Below, piece by piece: positions 1 through 5,873 of a DNA stretch of 7,153 nt. Each line of letters opens with the position of its first letter. The stretch's first letter is position 1. Below the pieces are notes generated by a model. The model was not told the origin of the DNA. It worked only from the letters and a program-made list of their open reading frames with translations, and made no database searches. Position numbers and translations under genes: made by a program. Source of the DNA: an uncultured Collinsella sp. (GTDB lineage: Bacteria > Actinomycetota > Coriobacteriia > Coriobacteriales > Coriobacteriaceae); assembly GCA_934646965.1 (NCBI GenBank), contig CAKUEZ010000100.1, forward strand, positions 1 through 7,153, given 5' to 3'.

Positions 1-91
1 CTTTTGCTCTGGATTACGAACATCTTGAGAAAATCGTGATGATACCTGCCTATTTGACAAATTCGTTCTATCCCTTTGAGGGGGAGCGTGC
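1..91. other. Upstream flank with no assignable gene
   Basis: No gene can be supported here. One forward frame closes at a TGA at 37-39 and could be the last dozen codons of an upstream gene, but the fragment is too short to recognise. Another forward frame stays open from the window edge through the start of rpsT, but its translation resembles nothing and it overlaps a certain gene, so I do not call it. holA is often the neighbour upstream of rpsT, but nothing here proves it. Confidence 0.4.
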
Positions 92-97
92 TATAGT
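92..97 (+). promoter_or_regulatory. Candidate -10 element for rpsT
   Basis: TATAGT matches the sigma-A type -10 consensus at five of six positions and would start transcription near 103-105, giving an rpsT leader of about 70 bases. No good -35 lies 16-18 bases upstream. A perfect TTGACA at 54-59 is 32 bases away, too far to pair with it. This is a pattern match only. Confidence 0.4.
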
Positions 98-107
98 AGG
101 CGCTTGC

Positions 108-145
108 ATGACCTCACCGTGTCTCAGAGGTGTCATACATTTTTT
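108..145 (+). promoter_or_regulatory. Leader hairpin followed by T-run upstream of rpsT
   Basis: Bases 108-115 can pair with 127-136: five pairs (ACCTC with GAGGT), a two-base bulge, then three more pairs. The 11-base loop is followed by six T residues at 140-145. The shape is attenuator-like and lies between the candidate -10 and the rpsT ribosome binding site. It could be a weak terminator for upstream transcription, or an mRNA leader used for S20 control. S20 autoregulation is known in E. coli, but applying it here is inference. Confidence 0.35.
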
Positions 146-157
146 GCAAGGAACTCG

Positions 158-163
158 AAAGGA
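158..163 (+). promoter_or_regulatory. Shine-Dalgarno site for rpsT
   Basis: AAAGGA ends nine bases before a GTG at 173. It decides the start: an in-frame ATG at 104 would add 23 residues unrelated to S20, whereas the GTG gives the normal S20 N-terminus ([10 protein letters not shown]). Confidence 0.75.
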
Positions 164-172
164 ACTCCAGAA

Positions 173-439
173 GTGGCAAACATCAAGTCTCAGAAGAAGC
201 GTATCCGCACCAATGAGGCAGCTCGCATGCGTAACAAGGCTGTCAAGTCCGAGCTCAAGACGCTGACCAAGCACGTCCAGTCCGCCGTCGCCGAGGGCGA
301 CGCCGAGAAGGCCCAGGCTGCCCTCAAGACCGTCACCAAGCGTCTCGACATGGCTGCCGCCAAGCATGTTATCCACAAGAACCAGGCTTCCAACCGCAAG
401 TCCGGTCTTGCCAAGCTCGTGAACAGCATCAACGCCTAA
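173..439 (+). CDS. rpsT: 30S ribosomal protein S20
   Basis: This encodes an 88-residue basic protein starting with GTG, the usual S20 length. S20 is a primary 16S rRNA binding protein of the small subunit, made of three long helices, and contributes to 30S assembly and initiation. The sequence shows the family N-terminus [10 protein letters not shown] followed by the [19 protein letters not shown] stretch, and the C-terminal block with [16 protein letters not shown], both hallmarks of S20. Charge is dominated by Lys and Arg with Ala-rich helical segments. The gene has its own Shine-Dalgarno site and candidate leader, and is followed 34 bases later by a strong intrinsic terminator. It is therefore probably transcribed alone, apart from the lepA operon. 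Nothing looks truncated or frameshifted. Confidence 0.97.
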   Translation: MANIKSQKKRIRTNEAARMRNKAVKSELKTLTKHVQSAVAEGDAEKAQAALKTVTKRLDMAAAKHVIHKNQASNRKSGLAKLVNSINA

Positions 440-473
440 GTTGTAAATTTCACACCACACAGATTACGCGCAT

Positions 474-510
474 AAATGGAGCCTGTTTTATGGAACAGGC
501 TCCATTTTTT
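474..510 (+). terminator. Rho-independent terminator after rpsT
   Basis: Bases 474-487 pair without mismatch with 494-507, a stem of about 14 bp around a six-base loop (TTATGG). The 3' arm runs into six T residues at 505-510. It starts 34 bases after the rpsT stop and ends 25 bases before the lepA start, so it separates the two transcription units. The stem has A-T ends that are also nearly symmetrical, so some function on the opposite strand is possible, but there is no convergent gene here. Confidence 0.93.
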
Positions 511-513
511 GTA

Positions 514-535
514 CCGCTCGGGTAAGATAGTCCGC
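514..535 (+). promoter_or_regulatory. Candidate lepA promoter (-10 TAAGAT), leaderless layout
   Basis: TAAGAT at 523-528 is preceded by GGG and followed by seven bases before the lepA ATG at 536. A -10 normally places the transcription start about seven bases downstream, which here is the A of the ATG itself. No purine-rich Shine-Dalgarno sequence occurs between the terminator and the ATG. No convincing -35 is visible, and the -35 position falls inside the rpsT terminator stem. The first 11 bases (514-524) are identical to 4632-4642. Confidence 0.6.
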
Positions 536-2347
536 ATGAATACTTCAATTGACATTTCCCACATCCGCAACTTCTCGATCGTTGCGCACATCGATCATGG
601 CAAGTCCACGATCAGTGACCGCATCCTCGAGCTCACCCATACCGTTGACGAGCGCGACATGGAGTCGCAACTGCTCGACACGATGGATATCGAGCGCGAG
701 CGCGGCATCACGATCAAGTCCAATGCGGTCCGCGTCTCCTATGACGCCGACGACGGCGAGACGTATCAGTTCAACCTGATCGATACGCCGGGCCACGTGG
801 ATTTTACCTACGAGGTCTCGCGTTCGCTGGCCGCCTGCGAGGGCGCGGTACTGGTCGTCGACGCCACGCAGGGCGTCGAGGCGCAGACCGTCTCCAACGC
901 GACGCTCGCTATGAACGCCAATCTGGATATCGTGCCCGCCATCAACAAGATCGACCTGCCCTCGGCACATCCCGACGAGGTCAAGACCGAGATCGAGGAC
1001 GACCTGGCCATTCCCGCCGATGACGCCGTGTGCGTATCGGGCAAGACCGGCGAGGGCATCCACGACCTGCTGGAGTCCATCGTCTTTTTGATCTCGCCTC
1101 CCAGGGGCGATGCCTCGGCGCCGCTCAAGGCACTCATTCTGGACTCTTATTTTGACGAGTACCGCGGCGTCGTGGCCACGGTGCGCGTCTTTGACGGTTC
1201 CATTAAAAAGGGCGATACCCTGCGCATGATGCAGGCCGAGGGCGACTTCTTGGTCGACGGCGTGGGCGTCAAGCGTCCTGCCGAGACGCCGGTCGATGCG
1301 CTGACCGTCGGCGAGGTGGGCTATGTGGTCACGGGCCTGAAGGACCCCGAGGCCGTGCGCGTGGGAGATACCCTTACCTGGGCGTCGAATCCCTGCCCCG
1401 AGCCGCTGCCGGGCTACCGCGAGGCCAAACCCATGGTCTATACGGGCCTGTTCCCGATTGACAACAAGGATTACGAGAACCTGCGTGACGCCCTCGACAA
1501 GCTGCACGTCAACGACCCGTCGTTGGTGTGGGAGCCCGAGACGTCGGTGGCGCTGGGCTTTGGCTTCCGCGTGGGCTTCCTGGGCCTGCTGCACATGGAG
1601 GTCGTCAAGGAGCGCCTGGAGCGCGAGTTTAACCTGGACCTCATCGCCACGAGCCCCTCGGTGGACTATCACGTCTACAAGACCGACGGCGAGATGATCG
1701 ACGTTCGCAGCCCGCAGGACCTGCCCGAGGCCACGCGCATCGAGCGTATCGAGGAGCCCTACCTCAAGGCCAAGATCATCTGCCCGCCCGAGTACACGGG
1801 CGCTGTCATGCAGCTTGCCATCGAGCACCGCGGCATCACGACCGATATGATCCACCTGACGAGCAAGTCGGTCGAGATGCGCTTTGACATGCCGCTTGCC
1901 GAGCTCATCTTGGACTTCTTCGATCAGCTCAAAAGCCGCACCAAGGGCTATGCTTCGCTCGACTACGAGTTCAACGAGTACCGTCCCTCCGAGCTCGTCA
2001 AGCTCGACATCCTGCTTTCGGGTGACGAGGTTGACGCGCTGTCGTTTATCGTCCACAAGGACAAGGCCTATGGCCTGGCCCGCGGCCTGTGCGACAAGCT
2101 CAAGGAAATCATCCCGCGCCAGCTGTTCGAGGTGCCTATCCAGGGTGCCATCGGCAACAAGATCATCGCCCGCTCCACCGTTAAGGCCCGTCGCAAGGAC
2201 GTTTTGGCCAAGTGCTACGGCGGCGATATCTCTCGTAAGCGCAAGCTGCTCGAGAAGCAGAAAGAGGGCAAGAAGCGCATGAAGGCCATCGGCTCGGTCG
2301 AGGTCCCGCAGGAGGCCTTTATGGCGATCCTCAAGGTGGACGAGTAG
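536..2347 (+). CDS. lepA: Elongation factor 4 (LepA), ribosome-associated GTPase
   Basis: The product is a 603-residue translational GTPase of normal EF4 length. It acts on the ribosome, in initiation/30S maturation and in relieving stalled or mistranslocated elongation complexes. GTPase motifs are all visible: P-loop AHIDHGKST (17-25), switch I RGIT (56-59), DTPGH (83-87) with the catalytic His87, NKID (137-140) and SGK (168-170). EF-G-like domains 2, 3 and 5 follow. The EF4-specific C-terminal domain from about 482 ends with the diagnostic [21 protein letters not shown] block (558-578), KKRMK and VEVPQEAF. The start at 536 gives the standard N-terminus before the P-loop. An in-frame ATG at 476 lies inside the rpsT terminator and is rejected. 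No Shine-Dalgarno site precedes 536, which fits leaderless translation. The dusB gene starts four bases after the stop. Confidence 0.97.
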   Translation: MNTSIDISHIRNFSIVAHIDHGKSTISDRILELTHTVDERDMESQLLDTMDIERERGITIKSNAVRVSYDADDGETYQFNLIDTPGHVDFTYEVSRSLAACEGAVLVVDATQGVEAQTVSNATLAMNANLDIVPAINKIDLPSAHPDEVKTEIEDDLAIPADDAVCVSGKTGEGIHDLLESIVFLISPPRGDASAPLKALILDSYFDEYRGVVATVRVFDGSIKKGDTLRMMQAEGDFLVDGVGVKRPAETPVDALTVGEVGYVVTGLKDPEAVRVGDTLTWASNPCPEPLPGYREAKPMVYTGLFPIDNKDYENLRDALDKLHVNDPSLVWEPETSVALGFGFRVGFLGLLHMEVVKERLEREFNLDLIATSPSVDYHVYKTDGEMIDVRSPQDLPEATRIERIEEPYLKAKIICPPEYTGAVMQLAIEHRGITTDMIHLTSKSVEMRFDMPLAELILDFFDQLKSRTKGYASLDYEFNEYRPSELVKLDILLSGDEVDALSFIVHKDKAYGLARGLCDKLKEIIPRQLFEVPIQGAIGNKIIARSTVKARRKDVLAKCYGGDISRKRKLLEKQKEGKKRMKAIGSVEVPQEAFMAILKVDE

Positions 2348-2351
2348 GTCC

Positions 2352-3395
2352 ATGGCGCTTTCCGAATACAGCAAGCGGCTGCTGGGCGCCTATGCCGAGC
2401 AGCCGTTCCTTATGGCTCCCATGGCGGGTGTGACCGACCCTGCCTATCGCATCATGTGCCGCCGGCGCGGCGCGCAGCTTGCCTACAGCGAGATGGTAAG
2501 CGTGGCCGGCCTTGCCTATGCCAGCAATAAGACCTGGCGCCTGGTGCTCCCTGCCGACGAGGAGCAGCAGATTTGCGTGCAGCTCTTTGGCTCCAAGCCC
2601 GATCAGTTTGCGAGCGCCGTCGCTGCCGTCGAGGAGCGCGTGGGCGATCGTCTGTCGCTGATCGATATCAATATGGCCTGCCCGGCCCGCAAGGTCGTTA
2701 CCAAGGGCGAGGGTTCGGCGCTTATGCGTACGCCCGACCTGGCCGAGAAGATCGTCGAGGCTGCGGTGGGTGCGGCGCATGTGCCCGTGACCGTCAAGAT
2801 CCGCAAGGGCTTTTATGCCGAGGACCGCAATGCCGCGACGTTTGCCCAGATGCTCGAGGGCGCCGGTGCCGCCGCAGTTGCCGTTCACGGTCGTTGCGCC
2901 ACGCAGCTCTATACCGGTCAGGCCGATTGGTCGGTGGTCGATGAGGTGGCTGACGCCGTTGAGATTCCCGTGATCGGTTCGGGCGATGTGTTTTCGGCTG
3001 AGGATGCTGCCGAGCATCTGCGCGGCTCGGGTGCCAGCGCGGTGTTTATCGCGCGCGGCATCTACGGCAATCCGTGGGTGTTCGGCGATGCACGTGCGCT
3101 TGCGCTCGATGGCACGCCGGTGCCGGCACGCAGCTCGGTCGAGCGCTTGGACGCCCTGCGCGAGCACCTGACGTTGACGCACGAGCTGTTGCCGCTCATG
3201 TCGCGCGCCCGCACGTATGCGAGCTGGTATCTCAAGGGCATGCCCCATGCCGCCGCCTGGCGCGCCCAGGTGGTTCGCTGCTCCACGTACGAGGAGTTCA
3301 TGGCGCTGGTCGATGATATCGAGCGCGATGTCGTGGCCTGCGAGGCCGCCCTTGCCGCCGGTGAGTCGGTGCCCGCGCATCCGCTGGAGGCTTAA
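2352..3395 (+). CDS. dusB: tRNA-dihydrouridine synthase, DusB-like
   Basis: This 347-residue flavoenzyme should reduce specific uridines in the tRNA D-loop to dihydrouridine using FMN and NADPH. The TIM-barrel signature motifs occur in order: APMAGVTD (22-29, FMN binding), SEM (46-48), QLFG (77-80), DINMACPARKV (105-115) with the catalytic Cys110, KGEGSALM (118-125), TVKIRKG (147-153), AVHGR (177-181), IGSGDV (208-213) and IARGIYGNPW (233-242). A helical C-terminal domain follows, as in the family. The residue before the catalytic CP is Ala where Gly is more usual. The gene starts four bases after lepA, with an AAGGTGG at 2333-2339 inside the lepA tail as a plausible ribosome site, and hemW follows after two bases. 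All this indicates one operon. DusB rather than another Dus subtype is inferred from overall likeness. Confidence 0.92.
   Translation: MALSEYSKRLLGAYAEQPFLMAPMAGVTDPAYRIMCRRRGAQLAYSEMVSVAGLAYASNKTWRLVLPADEEQQICVQLFGSKPDQFASAVAAVEERVGDRLSLIDINMACPARKVVTKGEGSALMRTPDLAEKIVEAAVGAAHVPVTVKIRKGFYAEDRNAATFAQMLEGAGAAAVAVHGRCATQLYTGQADWSVVDEVADAVEIPVIGSGDVFSAEDAAEHLRGSGASAVFIARGIYGNPWVFGDARALALDGTPVPARSSVERLDALREHLTLTHELLPLMSRARTYASWYLKGMPHAAAWRAQVVRCSTYEEFMALVDDIERDVVACEAALAAGESVPAHPLEA
3386..3390 (+). promoter_or_regulatory. Shine-Dalgarno site for hemW inside dusB
   Basis: GGAGG lies in the last codons of dusB and ends seven bases before a GTG at 3398. It selects this GTG as the hemW start and implies that hemW is translated from the same message as dusB. 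Confidence 0.8.
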
Positions 3396-3397
3396 GG

Positions 3398-4630
3398 GTG
3401 GCCGTTACCGCGCTGTATGTGCACGTACCGTTTTGTGCTCAAAAGTGCCGCTACTGCGATTTCGACTCGCGCAGCTTTTCCCCGTGCGACCTGGACACTG
3501 CGCTCGATGCCTATTTTGAGCAGCTACATGTGCGCCTTGATGCCTTTGGCAATGCCGGGGCCCTCGAGTACGTCCGTACCGTCTACGTAGGCGGCGGTAC
3601 GCCGTCGCTGGCGGGGGAGCGCCTGGTGGAGCTCGCTCGTCGCATCGTTGCGTGGTGTAAGCCCGTTGAGTTTACCTGCGAGGCCAACCCCGAGTCGCTG
3701 ACCACCGATCTTGCCGAAGCGCTTGCCGCGGCGGGTGTTACGCGCATTTCGCTGGGCGTGCAATCCCTCGATAACGATGAGCTTGCCGCTATCGGCCGCA
3801 TTCACGATGCCGATCGGGCCCTCGCTGCCGTCGCGACGGTCAAAGACGCTGGTCTTGACGTGTCGTGCGACCTTATGTGCGGGCTTCCCGGGCAGACGGC
3901 GGCAAGCTGGGGACGCACGCTCGGTGGCGTGCTCGCGGTGGCTCCGCACCATGTTTCGGTCTACCCGCTCACGCTCGAGGAGGGAACGCCCCTCTACCGC
4001 ATGGCATGCCGAGACGAGTCTCTGGAACCCGATGAGGATTTTCAGGCCGCCTGCATGGATGTGGCGCGCGATCGCCTGAGTGCGGCCGGCTATCACCCCT
4101 ACGAGGTGGCGAGCTATGCCCTCGATGGGCATGAGTGCGCCCACAATATCGCTTACTGGACCGGTCAGGGCTATTTGGGCCTAGGTCGCTCTGCCGCCGG
4201 CATGCTCGATACCGATGATTTCGATCGCTTGGCCGGGCTTTTCCCCGGCGTTTCTTCTCGTGGAGACGCGTATCGTGTGCGTCTGGTGCAGCGCAACGAT
4301 GCCGCGACGGCATTTGAGGCGGAATTCCTGTCTCGCCGCGAGGCGGCAGCCGAGGATCTGATGCTCGCCTGCCGCATGACACGTGGCGTGGGGTCCGATC
4401 TGCTGGTGCGTGCCGCGCGGGTTATTCCCGTGGATGAATTGGTGTCCGCTTGTGACCGCGCTCTTGAGCTTGGGCTTGCTGCATGGGTGTTAGACGCCGA
4501 CGATCCCCATGCAAGCCCCATCGCTTCGGCCGACGTCATCGTGGGTCGTACCCGCGCCCATCTGGCGCCGACCCACTTGGGCTGGCTCGATGGAAATGTT
4601 CTGTTCGAGCTGTTTTGGGATCTAGCTTAG
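3398..4630 (+). CDS. hemW: Radical-SAM heme chaperone HemW
   Basis: The 410-residue protein belongs to the HemN/HemW radical-SAM family. The CX3CX2C iron-sulfur motif is at Cys13, Cys17 and Cys20, followed by DF. True coproporphyrinogen oxidases (HemN) carry an extra Cys after the cluster, so the DF favours HemW, which binds and transfers heme. Other family motifs are GGGTPS (65-70), EANPES (95-100), ISLGVQS (117-123), DLMCGLPGQT (158-167), YPLTLEEGTPL near 188-198, and the C-terminal HNIAYW with YLGLG. The usual GAH after GLG reads SAA here, an atypical detail. The start is a GTG that places the HVPFC motif correctly near the N-terminus. It is slightly longer than typical HemW (about 380). 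It ends the lepA-dusB-hemW operon; no intrinsic terminator is visible after it. Confidence 0.93.
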   Translation: MAVTALYVHVPFCAQKCRYCDFDSRSFSPCDLDTALDAYFEQLHVRLDAFGNAGALEYVRTVYVGGGTPSLAGERLVELARRIVAWCKPVEFTCEANPESLTTDLAEALAAAGVTRISLGVQSLDNDELAAIGRIHDADRALAAVATVKDAGLDVSCDLMCGLPGQTAASWGRTLGGVLAVAPHHVSVYPLTLEEGTPLYRMACRDESLEPDEDFQAACMDVARDRLSAAGYHPYEVASYALDGHECAHNIAYWTGQGYLGLGRSAAGMLDTDDFDRLAGLFPGVSSRGDAYRVRLVQRNDAATAFEAEFLSRREAAAEDLMLACRMTRGVGSDLLVRAARVIPVDELVSACDRALELGLAAWVLDADDPHASPIASADVIVGRTRAHLAPTHLGWLDGNVLFELFWDLA

Positions 4631-4631
4631 G

Positions 4632-4653
4632 CCGCTCGGGTAGAATTACCGCA
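4632..4653 (+). promoter_or_regulatory. Candidate promoter for the membrane J-protein gene
   Basis: TAGAAT at 4641-4646 (five of six to TATAAT) sits directly after GGG. The 11 bases 4632-4642 repeat the sequence found at 514-524 in front of lepA, and both copies are followed by CCGCA. It would start transcription near 4653, leaving a leader of about 36 bases with a good Shine-Dalgarno site. No clear -35 is visible. No CIRCE or HAIR inverted repeat was seen in this gap. Confidence 0.5.
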
Positions 4654-4673
4654 ATATATACGCTGCTGTGAGC

Positions 4674-4679
4674 AGGAGG
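4674..4679 (+). promoter_or_regulatory. Shine-Dalgarno site of the membrane J-protein gene
   Basis: AGGAGG ends nine bases before ATG 4689. It rules out the in-frame GTG at 4668, which lies upstream of the site, and favours 4689 over the ATG at 4698. Its first two bases belong to a five-pair mini-hairpin (CTGCT 4663-4667 with AGCAG 4671-4675), which might slightly mask it. Confidence 0.85.
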
Positions 4680-4688
4680 TTGCCGCGC

Positions 4689-5792
4689 ATGGCGACGATG
4701 AACGAAAAAGATTACTACGAGATTCTGGGCGTCTCCAGGGACGCCACCTCGCGTGATATTCAGAAGGCCTTCCAGCAAAAGGCCCGCAAGCTGCATCCGG
4801 ATGTCAATAAAGAGCCAGATGCCGAGAAAAAGTTTAAAGAGGTTTCCGAGGCCTACGCCGTGCTCTCGGATGAGCAGAAGCGTGCGCGTTACGATGCTAT
4901 GCGCTCGGGTAATCCCTTTGCTGGAGCTCCTACGGCTTCGCCCTATGGCGGCGGCTATGCCGGCAGCGCGGGCTATGGCAACCCCTTTGAGGGCGGCTTC
5001 CCCTTCGGCGGCGCCTGGGGCCAGCCGCGTCGCGGTCAGGCGGCCTACAACCCCGAGAACGGTGCGAACGTGGTCGTCGACATTAAGCTCGACGCCAAGG
5101 AGGCTAAGGGCGGTGCCAGCAAGACCGTCCGCTACACGCGCTTCGATACCTGTGACCATTGCGGCGGTTCGGGCTCTGTTTCGTCCGAGCACGCCCATAC
5201 CTGCCCGAGCTGCGGCGGTCGCGGCCATATCGATGTCGACCTGTCCTTCCTGTTTGGCGCGGGCACGTTCCAGTCGGTTTGCCCCGAGTGCGGCGGTTCC
5301 GGCAAGGTCGTGGCCGACCCGTGTCCCGATTGCGGGGGCAGCGGTCGTACCCGCGTGACGACCGAGCAGACGATTGAGTTTCCCGCCGGTACGCACGACG
5401 GTGACGAGGTCCGCATCCCCAACATGGGTCATGCCGGCACCAATGGCGCCTCGGGCGGCGATCTGGTCGGTCGTGCCCACGTGGAGGCCGAGCGCCTGGA
5501 GGGAAAGGCGCGCACCGGCTTCTACCTTATGGGTATCATCGCGCCGTTTTTGGTGCTGTCGGCCATCTCGGGCGTGTTCTCGGCCTTTGCCGTGATGTGC
5601 TTTATCCCGTTTGCCATGGGCCTATTCATGGTGCTCTCGGATGGCGTGCTCCATCGCAGCCTGCTGTGGTGGAAGCGCGGCGCGATGCAGTTTGCCAACG
5701 GTTTTGCCAACGGCTTCATGTTCGCGCTCGTGTCGGTTTGGTTTGCCAGCTGCTCGCAGCGTGCCATGCTTTCGCCGTACCAAATGCAATAA
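4689..5792 (+). CDS. DnaJ-like J-domain/zinc-finger protein with C-terminal membrane segments
   Basis: This 367-residue protein starts as a type I DnaJ and ends as a membrane protein. Residues 7-70 form a J domain with the HPD triad at 36-38, which in this family stimulates DnaK ATPase. Residues 74-117 are a Gly/Phe-rich linker. Four zinc motifs follow: CDHCGGSG (155-162), CPSCGGRG (172-179), CPECGGSG (198-205) and CPDCGGSG (212-219). The first C-terminal client domain appears present (to about 265). Where DnaJ continues into its second client and dimerisation domain, the sequence changes to hydrophobic segments at about 278-297, 299-317 and 339-355. The basic loop [10 protein letters not shown] between the second and third fits a cytoplasmic loop with the J domain inside. 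It is probably a membrane-tethered Hsp40; clients are unknown. It sits between hemW and dnaJ, where hrcA often lies. The joining of the two parts is continuous, with no sign of a frameshift. Confidence 0.88.
   Translation: MATMNEKDYYEILGVSRDATSRDIQKAFQQKARKLHPDVNKEPDAEKKFKEVSEAYAVLSDEQKRARYDAMRSGNPFAGAPTASPYGGGYAGSAGYGNPFEGGFPFGGAWGQPRRGQAAYNPENGANVVVDIKLDAKEAKGGASKTVRYTRFDTCDHCGGSGSVSSEHAHTCPSCGGRGHIDVDLSFLFGAGTFQSVCPECGGSGKVVADPCPDCGGSGRTRVTTEQTIEFPAGTHDGDEVRIPNMGHAGTNGASGGDLVGRAHVEAERLEGKARTGFYLMGIIAPFLVLSAISGVFSAFAVMCFIPFAMGLFMVLSDGVLHRSLLWWKRGAMQFANGFANGFMFALVSVWFASCSQRAMLSPYQMQ
5691..5714 (+). repeat. 12-bp tandem repeat (two units) in the membrane part of the J-protein
   Basis: TTTGCCAACGGT (5691-5702) is followed at once by TTTGCCAACGGC (5703-5714), 11 of 12 bases identical. 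It is in frame and encodes FANG twice (residues 335-342), just before the third hydrophobic segment. A local duplication is the simplest origin. Confidence 0.8.
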
Positions 5793-5817
5793 CATCAAAC
5801 CCTCTGTTTGCGGCCGG

Positions 5818-5834
5818 CCCAGCTTGGGTATAGG
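5818..5834 (+). promoter_or_regulatory. Candidate dnaJ promoter (-10 TATAGG)
   Basis: In the 81-base gap before dnaJ, TATAGG at 5829-5834 follows GGG, resembling the GGGTA boxes upstream of lepA and the membrane J-protein gene. Transcription would start near 5841, leaving about 33 bases of leader. A small inverted repeat, CCCA (5818-5821) with TGGG (5825-5828), abuts the -10. The -35 is weak (TTTGCG at 5807-5812, 16-base spacer). No intrinsic terminator is visible in the gap, so read-through from the upstream gene is also possible. Confidence 0.35.
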
Positions 5835-5860
5835 ACGCACTGTGACAATAATGAAAGTCG

Positions 5861-5866
5861 GAAGGA
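5861..5866 (+). promoter_or_regulatory. Shine-Dalgarno site for dnaJ
   Basis: GAAGGA ends seven bases before GTG 5874. It sets the start there rather than at the in-frame ATG at 5808, whose extra 22 residues are unlike any DnaJ N-terminus. Confidence 0.8.
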
Positions 5867-5873
5867 TTCGGTC

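Noticed and set aside
54..59. Perfect TTGACA as the -35 of an rpsT promoter
   Set aside because: The only good -10 (92-97) is 32 bases away, and nothing -10-like lies 15-19 bases downstream of TTGACA. Probably coincidental, or part of another unresolved promoter.
105..112. DusB with DINMACP (protein residues 105-111) instead of DINMGCP as an inactive enzyme
   Set aside because: The coordinates here are residues of the protein encoded at 2352-3395. The catalytic Cys and all other Dus motifs are intact, and a Gly to Ala change beside it is mild.
476..535. Upstream in-frame ATG giving LepA 20 extra residues
   Set aside because: The ATG lies in the stem of the rpsT terminator and the added residues are encoded by the terminator itself. 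The ATG at 536 gives the family-standard N-terminus.
545..2374. A 609-codon open frame on the minus strand covering lepA
   Set aside because: It is antisense to a certain gene. Long antisense frames are expected with GC-rich third codon positions, and its translation shows no family motif and a biased composition. The same applies to the long minus-strand frames at 2331-3380, 4536-5480 and 5952-7046.
4663..4679. Hairpin masking the Shine-Dalgarno site of the membrane J-protein gene as a thermosensor
   Set aside because: Only five base pairs with a three-base loop, overlapping just two bases of AGGAGG. Too weak to propose temperature control, though the gene class makes it tempting.
5811..5820. 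GGCCGGCC palindrome (5812-5819) as a terminator or operator after the membrane J-protein gene
   Set aside because: It has no loop and no following T-run, and an 8-bp GC palindrome is likely by chance at this base composition.
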